A DNA stretch of 64,000 bases, from assembly GCF_950023065.1 (NCBI RefSeq), contig NC_088677.1, positions 28,851,230 through 28,915,229 on the forward strand, written 5' to 3'. Source of the stretch: Planococcus citri (taxonomy: Eukaryota > Arthropoda > Insecta > Hemiptera > Pseudococcidae). Positions 34,373-44,280 of this stretch are shown one piece after another (position 1 is the stretch's first letter; every line of letters starts with the position of its first letter). A program made the translations under genes and the position numbers. The notes beneath the pieces are model-generated. The model saw nothing but the letters and a program-made list of their open reading frames with translations, did not search any database and was not told the origin of the DNA.

Positions 34373-34587
34373 TGAATCCCCCTGTTGAAGAAACAGAAAA
34401 TAATATTGAAAACAAAACTGAAAATAATAACACAGAAGATAATTCTACCCCAAGTACCTCAAGCCCACAATTGAATATATCTACTCAAACTTCTGATTCA
34501 GATTCAGAACTTTTAGATAATTCTTTTAGAGAATTTGTTCCCTCAAACTCTCCAAACCCCCTTCCAGTACCAAATCAGAACTCCTAG
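34372..34587 (+). CDS. Retrotransposon gag-region frame 2 (71 aa, acidic, Asn/Ser/Thr-rich)
   Basis: This frame begins in the TAATG overlap with frame 1. It is low-complexity (Glu, Asn, Ser, Thr) and looks like a disordered linker. It ends shortly after a CCCCC run at 34557-34561, where a +1 shift leads into the nucleocapsid frame. Confidence 0.45.
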   Translation: MNPPVEETENNIENKTENNNTEDNSTPSTSSPQLNISTQTSDSDSELLDNSFREFVPSNSPNPLPVPNQNS

Positions 34588-34888
34588 ACCATATAATTTC
34601 CCACCAATAATTCAAAGACCTTTTACTCCGAGACCACTTCCACCTAGATCTTTTCCATTTAGACCTTTTCCATTGAGACCTCTCCCATCTAGACCCTTCT
34701 TTTCTTCAAATAGGCAACAACTCTCTCAAGTGCCTAGATACCCTTTCAATAGACCCAATTTCCAGCAAAATTATAATCCCTCACAAAACCAAAATAGAAA
34801 CCAAAATTCAAACCTATTCTGTACAAATTGCAGGAAATCTGGTCATAAAAAAGAAAACTGTAGAAATCAAAAAAAAAAACGCCAATAA
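34535..34888 (+). CDS. Retrotransposon nucleocapsid frame with zinc knuckle
   Basis: This frame encodes a Pro/Arg/Phe-rich stretch followed by one CCHC zinc knuckle (C-x2-C-x4-H-x4-C, 34820-34861), typical of Gag nucleocapsid. It has no convincing ATG, so it is probably reached by a frame change near 34557. It ends at TAA 34886-34888, just after a run of 11 A at 34869-34879, where a -1 slip would enter the pol frame. Confidence 0.6.
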   Translation: MFPQTLQTPFQYQIRTPRPYNFPPIIQRPFTPRPLPPRSFPFRPFPLRPLPSRPFFSSNRQQLSQVPRYPFNRPNFQQNYNPSQNQNRNQNSNLFCTNCRKSGHKKENCRNQKKKRQ

Positions 34889-37800
34889 ATAAATCAAATA
34901 CATCATCAAATACTTTATTTTTATTTTTAAATGATTTTCAAAAAACTGAATTTATCCAAAATCCCCATAAATACTCCGATTTCAAGTATTTTGATGATGA
35001 TGAAGTATCCCCTTTCATTTTGAATTTTGAAAAACAAAAATTGAATAAAAACCAACAACATGTTAGTATAATTGATAACCTTCAAATTGACATTTTATTC
35101 AATAATAATAAATATGATGCTATAATTGATACAGGAAGCAATGTTTCTCTAATTTCTGATAAAATTTTTCAAAATCTTGATCTCCTATCAGAATCAAATT
35201 TAAAAATTTTTACAGCCAGTAATACTTTAATTGATGTACTAGGAAAAACTGACATTTCATTTCAAATAGGAAGTATCCAATTTACAACTACATTTTATGT
35301 GGCAAAAAATCTATCATCAGATATAATTTTAGGGATTAACTTTTTTATTGAAAATGCGGTAGTAATAAATTTCAATCGAAAATTAATAACTTTAGGCCAG
35401 TACCCAAATAAAATAATTCTAAAAATGGACTCAAACTGGTTATCAAAAATAAAAACAAAACCAATATCTCTAATTCACAATAAATTGATTGCTACCGAAA
35501 ACTTAAAAATTCAGCCTAGAGAAGAAAGAACTATTTCATTAAAAAATCCATCAAAAATTCCAAACTCAAATTTTTTTCACAACTTAACATTTTTAAATAA
35601 TTCTGGGATAAAAATTACACAATTCAATAATACAGATGATATCTTACACCTTGTACTTTTCAATTACACACAAATACACCAAACCATATACAAAAACCAA
35701 AATATAGGAAAATTTATAACAACCCTTCATGAACTTAAGGAAAGAAAAATCAATTTTGATGAAAAATTATCCGAAAATGCCCTTTATGATCAGGAAAATA
35801 ATAAATTGGATATCTCCCCACTTTTGAATACTGAACAACTCAAAAAAGTACTTAACCTTTTAAAACAGTATTTACACCTTTTTTCAACAGACCCTACAAA
35901 TATTGAAAAAGCAAATGTCCCAGAATATGAACTAAAATTAAAAGATAATACCCCAGTAATTTCAAGAAGCTATAAATTATCCCCAGTGGAACGGAGGGAA
36001 ATAAATAGGCAAATTCAACTCATGTTGAAAAATGGAATTTTGGAAAGATCCACCTCTCACTGTTGTTCACCAGCTTTTCTTTTGAAGAAACCTAATGGCT
36101 CTTATAGATTCCTATGCAATTTTCAAAAAATTAATGATCACCTCTACCCAGACCATAATTCAGTGGCTAGAATAGAAAATATAATTATGGCTCTGGAAGG
36201 CTCAACATTTTTCTCTCTCTTAGATTGTAATTCTGGATTTCATCAAATTCCATTGGCTAAAAGTAGTCGTTATTTAACTACAATAATAGTTGATAATCAA
36301 CTTTACCAATTTACTAGACTACCTCAGGGACTGAGTGTATCCCCTGCAGCCTTTAGTAAATCAATAAACTCAGAATTTCAGGACTTACTTTATGAAAAAA
36401 TTGTAGCTTACATGGATGATATTTGTGTCTTTGGCAAAACATTTCAGATAGCATTAGATAACTTGAAAAGTACCTTAGATCGTTTAGATGGTCTAAATTT
36501 CCGATTAAAAACTACAAAGTGTAGATTTTTCTACAATGAAATTGATCTTCTCGGACATAAAATAAATGGATCTATTATAAGACCTATTGAAAAAAATATT
36601 GAGGCTATTAAAAAAATTGATAAGCCTAAAAATGTAACACAAGTGAGAAAATTTTTGGGTATGTGTTCTCACTATCGAAAATTTATTAAAAATTTCTCAA
36701 AAATATCTAGCCCCCTGAGTGACCTTACTAAAGGAAATCCTGGAAAAAAGGATAAGGTAGATTGGAAAAAAGAGCATGATACTGCTTTTGAAACATTGAA
36801 ACAGGCTTTAATAACTAAACCTGTACTAGGAATTTATAATGAGTCTCGTGAAACAATAGTAGAAACTGATGCCTCTGAAATTGCAATAGGAGGTGTCATT
36901 TCCCAAAAAAATGAAATTACTAACAAAATTCACCCCATAGCATTTTTTAGTAGAAAATTACAACCTCGCCAGAAAAAACTCTGTACTTATGACCTAGAAT
37001 TAACTGCATTAACTGAAACAATTCAATACTTTAGAGAATACCTTTTTGGTAAACATTTTACTGTATACACAGATCACCAACCCCTAATATATTACAAAGA
37101 TGCAAAAGAGCCAAATTCGAGAATGGCTAGATTAATTCACAAATTATCTGGATTTGATTTCAAAATTATGCATAAGTCAGGAAAAACAAATACTGTTCCA
37201 GATTATTTGAGCAGAATTCAAATAAACACAATTACAACAAATTCAAATTTTTCACTGGAGCAATCAAAAGATGATTTTTGTAAAAAACTAATTTTTATTT
37301 TGAACAACAAACCTGATCAAATTCCCAAAAAAGAGCTCTCAAAATTTCAAAAAATTAGTAGAAGATACATTCTGAATAAAGAAGGAATTCTGGAATTAAA
37401 ACACCCCAAAAATAATTTAATAGTTATCCCCTCCCATTTAACAGAAAAAATTATCTCAGCTTATCATGATAAAGCTATTGGAGGAGGACATTTTGGAATT
37501 AGAAAAACAACTGAAAAATTACAAAATAAATTTCATTGGCCACACTTGATCAAAGATGTGGAAAAATACATAAAATCTTGTCATGAATGTCAAATTAGAA
37601 AACGAAAACCAGGACCAAAACCAGGTTTATTAAAACCAATTGAAGTACCAGAATGTGACCTACTGTCACATATTGAAATTGACTTTGTTGGCCCTCTTCC
37701 CAAAAGTGAAGAAAATTCATACATACTAGTAGGAACTTGCAAGGCAACAAAATTAGCCTTTGCAAAAGCAACAAAAGCAGCAGATGCTGCAAATGTAATA

Positions 37801-38502
37801 CAATTTATTTACAACTTGATTTGCCAATATGGGTGCCCTATGAAAATATCATGCGATAATGGAAAACATTTTAATAATAAAGAATTTAAAGAATTTTGTG
37901 AAAATATTGGAATTAAATTAGTATTTTCAAGCACCTATTCAGCCCCTACAAACGGACTTGTAGAAAAATTAAATGGAAGTTTATGTAAAACCTTGGCTTA
38001 TTATGTTGATGAAAATAGAACAAATTGGTCAAAATTTGTACCATTTGTAGTTTTTACTTATAATATTACACCAATTTCCAATTTTGATAAATTATCTCCA
38101 TACTTCCTAGTTTTTGGAAGACATCCAAATTTACCCATTGACAATCTGCTGGCAATCAATAAAATGTCATGGAAAGGAAGAATGGAAGAACTTAGAGAAC
38201 TTGCCAAAATTAGAAAAGAAGTTCCAAAATTAATTTACAAAAATCAACAAATCAACAAACGAAATTATGACAAAACCCATAAAGAAGTAAATTTTGAACC
38301 AGGAGAAATTGCCTTATTACAAAACCCCCATAAAGGGAAATTTATTCCAATGTACACAGGCCCTGTGAAAATTTTAAATAAATACTCTCCCCTTAACTAT
38401 GAAATTGAGTATGAAACAAAAAAGAAAACCAAAAGAGAAATTGTACATGTCCGTAGATTGGCAAAATATGTAGAGAGGAAAAATCAAAAAACGAAAAATT
38501 AA
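34864..38502 (+). CDS. pol: Retrotransposon Pol (protease, RT, RNase H, integrase)
   Basis: The frame is open from 34864 to the TAA at 38500-38502. Domains in order: aspartic protease with DTGS at 35128-35139; reverse transcriptase with LLDCNSGFHQ, LPQGLSVSPAAF and the YMDD catalytic site at 36409-36420; RNase H with TDAS, ELTAL and YTDHQPL; integrase with an HHCC zinc-binding region (HDKAIGGGHFG...CHECQ) and the DDE residues in EIDFVGP, CDNGKHF and LVEKLNG; and a C-terminal GPY-like module (YTGPVKIL). No chromodomain is seen. All catalytic residues I can place are present and the frame is unbroken. There is no obvious ATG near the start, so expression is likely by -1 frameshift from the nucleocapsid frame at the A11 run. 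Confidence 0.93.
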   Translation, partial: KSKKKTPINKSNTSSNTLFLFLNDFQKTEFIQNPHKYSDFKYFDDDEVSPFILNFEKQKLNKNQQHVSIIDNLQIDILFNNNKYDAIIDTGSNVSLISDKIFQNLDLLSESNLKIFTASNTLIDVLGKTDISFQIGSIQFTTTFYVAKNLSSDIILGINFFIENAVVINFNRKLITLGQYPNKIILKMDSNWLSKIKTKPISLIHNKLIATENLKIQPREERTISLKNPSKIPNSNFFHNLTFLNNSGIKITQFNNTDDILHLVLFNYTQIHQTIYKNQNIGKFITTLHELKERKINFDEKLSENALYDQENNKLDISPLLNTEQLKKVLNLLKQYLHLFSTDPTNIEKANVPEYELKLKDNTPVISRSYKLSPVERREINRQIQLMLKNGILERSTSHCCSPAFLLKKPNGSYRFLCNFQKINDHLYPDHNSVARIENIIMALEGSTFFSLLDCNSGFHQIPLAKSSRYLTTIIVDNQLYQFTRLPQGLSVSPAAFSKSINSEFQDLLYEKIVAYMDDICVFGKTFQIALDNLKSTLDRLDGLNFRLKTTKCRFFYNEIDLLGHKINGSIIRPIEKNIEAIKKIDKPKNVTQVRKFLGMCSHYRKFIKNFSKISSPLSDLTKGNPGKKDKVDWKKEHDTAFETLKQALITKPVLGIYNESRETIVETDASEIAIGGVISQKNEITNKIHPIAFFSRKLQPRQKKLCTYDLELTALTETIQYFREYLFGKHFTVYTDHQPLIYYKDAKEPNSRMARLIHKLSGFDFKIMHKSGKTNTVPDYLSRIQINTITTNSNFSLEQSKDDFCKKLIFILNNKPDQIPKKELSKFQKISRRYILNKEGILELKHPKNNLIVIPSHLTEKIISAYHDKAIGGGHFGIRKTTEKLQNKFHWPHLIKDVEKYIKSCHECQIRKRKPGPKPGLLKPIEVPECDLLSHIEIDFVGPLPKSEENSYILVGTCKATKLAFAKATKAADAANVIQFIYNLICQYGCPMKISCDNGKHFNNKEFKEFCENIGIKLVFSSTYSAPTNGLVEKLNGSLCKTLAYYVDENRTNWSKFVPFVVFTYNITPISNFDKLSPYFLVFGRHPNLPIDNLLAINKMSWKGRMEELRELAKIRKEVPKLIYKNQQINKRNYDKTHKEVNFEPGEIALLQNPHKGKFIPMYTGPVKILNKYSPLNYEIEYETKKKTKREIVHVRRLAKYVERKNQKTKN

Positions 38503-39198
38503 AGCAGGTAGCTTTGAAATAAATAACCCTATCCATCTCATTTATTTTCTAGGCGCGCATTGAAAATATCTTCCTTAAAAAAGAAGAATGAGATGAGCTG
38601 CACATTTTTTTTTTCCCAAAGAAAAAACGTCAGTAGTTAATAGCATTTACCTAAGTGAATTTATATTTTCCACTTGGTTAAGTATTCTTACATTTTTAAT
38701 CTTATTGTGTTTCTCACTTTTAATCAAAATTTTAATCAAAAAAGCATAAAAATACCTGATCAATTTTTTTTACCTTTTTTTTTAAAATTTTAAGTTAATC
38801 TCATTTACTTTATTCTTAAATTTTTAAGATTAAATATACTCAGCATTAAGTATTTCTTTATTTTTAGATACTTACTCTATATTTTTTTAACTTTCTTTTT
38901 CAATTTCAAGTATACTTACTTACTCAATTTATTCTTCATTTTATCAATCTTTAAGACTCTTGATATTTTTTTTACTCATATTCTTAAGTTTGTATTATCC
39001 AATACCTACTTTCTGTAAATTTTTTTCCTACCTTTGATATTTTATCAATAAATCATTTATTAATTAATCATAGCCTAAATTATTTATTATTCATCTACTA
39101 ATACGAGGTATTTTGAGTCTGTATGTACAGCTTAGGTGCAACTCTCGAAAACTGAAGCTGAAAAGTGAGGTCACTTTTCTCTGGAAGCATGGAAAAAT

Positions 39199-39641
39199 TG
39201 TAATGACGAAAATATATAAACTGCCTAAACTATAAACCACCCAATCCATAAACTGACTAAGCCATAAGCTGACTGAACTATAAACTGGCTAAACTATCAG
39301 CAATCCGCTCCTGCCTTTACACAAGGCCAACTCCAGTAAAACATAGATATGGCGCTTCAAGTAGATTATCCTATAACCCAGCTTTTCAATAACTTGCAAC
39401 TTATGTATCAGCTCCGATTACTTATTGTCCAGGCTACTTGACCACCCTGGCACCTAAAAGTTCCGTATAAATACTATCGAAATATTGGTTCATTCAGTCA
39501 GTCTTCCTACATGTAAAACACCTAAGCTAATCTTTTGTGCTTTAATGTAACTTTTTATATAAATAAGTTTGTGCTTTTATAAATTAAAGTAAATTGATAC
39601 CAAGTGCGTAATTAATTAAAAAGGGTAATTAAGTCATCACA
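39199..39641 (+). repeat. 3' LTR (443 bp)
   Basis: It has the same length and, on reading, the same sequence as the 5' LTR. It is followed by the GTAC target duplicate at 39642-39645. The preceding polypurine tract is weak (GGAAGCATGGAAAAAT). Confidence 0.95.
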
Positions 39642-39645
39642 GTAC

Positions 39646-40549
39646 CTACGTTTACTTTTTCTCAATTTGTTTAAGTGTCTTCAAAATTTTTGGGAACGAA
39701 TTTTTGGCTGCTTATGATTCAAAAATAAATCGTAATGTTTGAAAATCCACGTTGCTTTTTTATTTGTCAAGGAAGTTTTTTTTCTACCGGGGGGGGGGAG
39801 CAACCGAGCAAAGATCACTGGCGTAAGTAGAAATATTTTCATAGTGTACTCATGTATTAGTTGATATGATCCATCGAATAATAGGTACCTATTCTTCAAG
39901 ATCTCAATTTTGGTTAATGATCTATTAAATAGTATTCTTCAAGATCTTAATTTTTCAAGTTTCTTTATTTTGATATTAAAAAAAAAAAGATTTTCTATTT
40001 TACGAAAAAAGTTTTGGACAAATTTTACTCTTTAAAATTTTTAAATTCCATGGGAAAACGTTTCAATCTTTTCCTTTTCCCCTCTCTTCTTATAAGCCGC
40101 CAACTCGTCTCGTTTTTTTTTTTTTTTTTTTTTTTAGCACAAATGCGTATGTAAAAATTTATTATTTCTTGTTTCAAGAGCCAATAATGCAGAAAATCTG
40201 AGAAAATAAATTTCAATCGTAAGATCATAAACATTTAAATCTAGGAAATGAAAATCTTGGTATAGGAAGAAAAAGAAAACTTATAATTTATACAGAAAAT
40301 AGTGTGGTTTATATCTTCTTTAGTTTATGTCGTCAGCATCCCAATCGTACAAATATTAATAATATCTATCTACTACACAAGTACACTTCTATTGAAAAAC
40401 AAAAACATCAAAGAACGCGAAAACACACCTACTGTTGAAAAGTAAACACCTCGTATATCCAAATAAATCTCGAATTGTTGAAATTTATAATGTCAGTATT
40501 TATCACTACCTATAAGTAAGTATGCGTAACTCGACAAGATACACATAAC

Positions 40550-40580
<31 letters not shown>

Positions 40581-41770
40581 AATGTCTCGAATTATAAATA
40601 GAAAGCAAGTGATTATTTCGGTACTTTAACAATCACCTTGCTAACAAGATATAAACATATGTAGGCATCTCTTATATGTACTTAGGTATAACCAGTTAGC
40701 CATAAAATTTCAGCCTGATAACCTGAATATTAAAAAGGAACGAAAAAAGCTTCTAAATCAGTTAAATTTTATTACCGAGCGGCTGATTTGATTTGCCAAT
40801 GCTACTTTTATAGTATGTAAGTAGTATGTAGGTATAAGGTATATACCTGATAGGAGGTGCTATTCATTCTTTAAAAGGTATTTCTAACAGCGATCATACT
40901 TGGAATAATTACACCTTTGGTAACAGCTTATTACACGTTCTTAATTTAGAAAGAAGTCGCCGTTGTTCGTTGTTCCGCGTAGGATATCTGATCATTTGAT
41001 CATCTGGCATGGCATAGCGACTAGAATTATTATTATGTGCGTGAATATAGCAATACTAGGTACATATTAATAGTGATATTAAACTTATGTCCGATTCACG
41101 CACTGACGTATCTTATTGCCGAAAAGCATTCCACGAACCGGTTGATTGTAATTAAAAAATTGATATGATGTTTGCACCTAAATTAATTAAATCAACAGAG
41201 CAACAACTCTATTAAAAGTATCAATTATACCTACGTATATTATACTTATACCTACACGAGCCCATGGATGCATTTATTACTTATGTACAATTCTAAAAAG
41301 TTCCACTTTGAAATTTTTTTTTGTTTTTGTTAAAATTATAATGCTATTTTGATTGTTTTGACAGCAATTCACGAAAACATGAACTCCCAAGTTAAACTAG
41401 TTATGGTTTAGTGAACTGTCCTACGTTATTATCAATTTTTTAAATCGAAAAAATTACTTAAAAATACGTAAATATACCTATTCAAAATGTGAAACTTTTA
41501 CAAAATTTGTTTTTCGTAGATCTCTTTTGCTTTTATTTTAAAAATGGGCAATTTTCACGTTTCGCGTTAAATGAACTCACGAGCAATGTAGGTATACAAA
41601 TAGACAAATATTAAATAATCGATGTGAAGCATAGGGATAGGTAACACAGCCCAAGTAAGATCACCTCGAGTTTTTTTTTAAAACAAATCTGGGCTTCGAA
41701 ATCATATCAATCGAATGTATGTAGACAGATTTCTCATCTTTTGAACATCTTATTTTTGAAAAATAATTCA
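39646..41770. other. Gene-free stretch with homopolymer runs
   Basis: No gene is supported. There is a G10 run at 39789-39798, a poly-T near 40112-40135 and a poly-A of about 25 near 40552-40576. Confidence 0.45.
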
Positions 41771-44280
41771 AATTTGTGAGCAAATTCTTTTTTTTTTAGA
41801 AATTTCAGTTTTTGCCAAAAAGAGGCTCTTTTAAAATTGCTAAAATCCAAAAATAACCACTCAAAAGTACCCAAAAGTGGTCATCTTCAAAATATAAAAC
41901 AAAATATCACCAAATTGACCTAGAAAGCTGAAAGTTGGAAATTTCAAAATTGTCATTTTTGCATAAAATTAGTCAAAACTTCGTCTATCCTTCAAAGTCT
42001 ACATCTTGAATAGATTGGCACCATCTTCCAGCCGATCTAGAGCCTCCAGCAAAAGTTGTCTTTTCTCCAGCAATTTTAAATCACTCTGGAAGGGGTTGTA
42101 ATCAACTTTTTGGCAGCTAGAAATTTAATTCTATCATAAGTTCGATATTCCAGAACGATTAGGACCAATGAATCGCAAATTCGAGCTGAAATGTTAAAAA
42201 GTGTATTTTTTTATATAAGTTTAATTACAGCAAAATCCCAGATTTTGAAAATTTTTCAAAAATCATCAATTTTTGAAACTAATTACTCAAAACTTTGTCT
42301 ATTCTCTGAAATCGACCTTTCTTCGAATCTATTGGCACCACTTTCCAGCAAATTTGGAGCCTCCAGGAATTTCAAAACGCTCCAGAAGGTGTTGTGATGA
42401 ACTTCAATAGCTGAAAATTCAATTCAAATAAATAAGTTGGATATCTCGAATCGATTAGGACCGGTAAATTGCAAATCCGATGTAACGAGCTGGAAAAGTT
42501 GAAAATTTTCAAAATTTAAAAAAATCCGATAAATATCGTCAATTTTGCAACAATGTTCTCAAAAATTCTTCTACCTCACGAAGTCGACTTACCACCACAA
42601 TCATAGCAGACTCAAGGGGACATTTTTACAGGATCAAAAAAAGGAACGTCGAGGGTATGGAATTACAAACTTATCGTGTCGTTTTCAGGGTAGTATTGTG
42701 AGTGATTTTAAATTTCCGGAGAAAAGCCAACTTTTTCTGGAGAATCCAGATCGGCTGGAAAATGGTGCCAATTCATTTTGAGAGGTTTACTTCAAGGAAA
42801 AGACGAAGAAGTTTTGAGTAATTTGATGCAAGAATTTACTATTTTGGAATTTTGTTTAAAATTTGAAATTTTCAATTATTGTGCATTCATCATAATTAAT
42901 TTGAAAAGTCAAACTTATGGCAGGATTAAATTTTCAACTGCCAAAGTTGATTACAGCGCCTTCTGGAGCGATTTGAAATTGCTGGAGAAACCCTAAACTT
43001 TCATATAATTGAGCTTTTTGTGTCAAATTCTGAGATTTTACTTCGTTGAAATTGTAAAAACCTGATTTTAACGTTTTTCTTTTTTCGAAGAGTAAACTCT
43101 CAGAATTTGGCACAAAAAAGCTCAATCAAGTATGAAAGTTGCAAGAAAAATCAAATGAAAAATTATCGAGCACTTGCTAGTATGTTTCAAATGTAAATTC
43201 TTCAATTTATTTGAAAAAATATGCATAAACAGTTAAACAATTTTTTTAGGGGTGCCCAAAGTGGGGGGGGGGCTCTAAAAAAAATGTTCAAAATTACGAA
43301 TATACAGGGAGCTTAATTAAACTTTTTCATTTAGATAATCGAATATATACCTCAAAACATTATGTTTGGCGCAAATCGCAGGTTTCTAGTTTTCCAGGGG
43401 TTCCCAAAATGTCGAAATTACGAAAAATTGGAAAATTTGATTTTCGAATATCAGCGAAAAATTTTATTGCGCTCAAATTTGGTAGGATGGGGGTCTTTTA
43501 GATATTAATGAACTGTAAAAAGCTTTTTAGCGGGGTTCAAAGGGGTTCCAAAAATTTACGAAAAATTAACCCCCCCCCCCCCATTTCTGCCCTTGAGAGT
43601 CGAAAATAGGAAAATCATCCCGCATAACGTTTATCGGGTTCAAACAGATATTTTACTGTAAAAAAGTTTTTGAAAATAATACTCAGTGGTTCCTAAAATT
43701 ATTTTTTTATTCACAACTTTCAACTTTGGGAGCCCCTGGAGCCCAAAAAGTGGCAATTTTGAGTTAACTAATCAAGGATTCGTATTTGGGACATTTATTG
43801 CAACATTTTAAGAGTGGTCGAGTCGAGAACTGTCTATGTGCTCAAAAAATGGTCTTATTTCGCATCGCCTCCTTTGCTGGAGGCTCCAGAACTGCTCAAA
43901 ACGTTTGATACCGGTTTTCATTCGATTTGAAGAGTCAAAAATGGGATACATACCAAATTTCAGCTTTCTAGATCGACTTGACAAAATTCTAATTTGTTTA
44001 AAAAATTTTTGGCCCAGATAGGTTTTTTAAAAATTTACCAAAAAAATCACTTTAACCCTGAAATTTTGACTGATGATGAATTTTTGCATGCACCTTTGAT
44101 TTAGCTTCATCCGGTTCAAAATTTTTTCTGTCAGTTGGATACCTTACATTTCACCTTTCTTAACAAACATTCTTTTAAAAAATGACAAAAATTTTTGAAA
44201 TTTTTTAGCTCAGAATTTAATATTGCCGGTATAAAATATAAACATTGCTCGAAAATTTGTAGGTTTTAAACCTTTCCTTG
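41771..44280. repeat. Dispersed degenerate repeat with GGAGGCTCCAGA...CGGCTCAAAA core (copy set b)
   Basis: Units of the family also seen at 31.6-32.5 kb occur in both orientations: CCAGCCGATCTAGAGCCTCC near 42036 and GGAGCCTCCAGGAATTTC near 42356 in one sense, GGAGGCTCCAGAACTGCTCA near 43880 in the other. G10 (43263-43272) and C12 (43571-43582) runs flank an inner segment. Frames in this region are repeat by-products. Confidence 0.5.

Larger units (their letters stand above)
33103..39641 (+). mobile_element. Ty3/gypsy-type LTR retrotransposon, 6.5 kb, very recent insertion
   Basis: Two 443-bp LTRs flank a primer-binding site, a repetitive leader, a gag region in several frames and a pol frame ordered protease, RT, RNase H, integrase, the Ty3/gypsy order. 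The 4-bp target duplication GTAC is seen at 33099-33102 and 39642-39645. The LTRs appear identical base for base on reading, so the insertion is young. There is no envelope frame: 38503-39198 is AT-rich non-coding sequence. Confidence 0.95.

Noticed and set aside
38503..39198. Envelope gene of the LTR element
   Set aside because: Only AT-rich non-coding sequence with frequent stops lies between pol and the 3' LTR.
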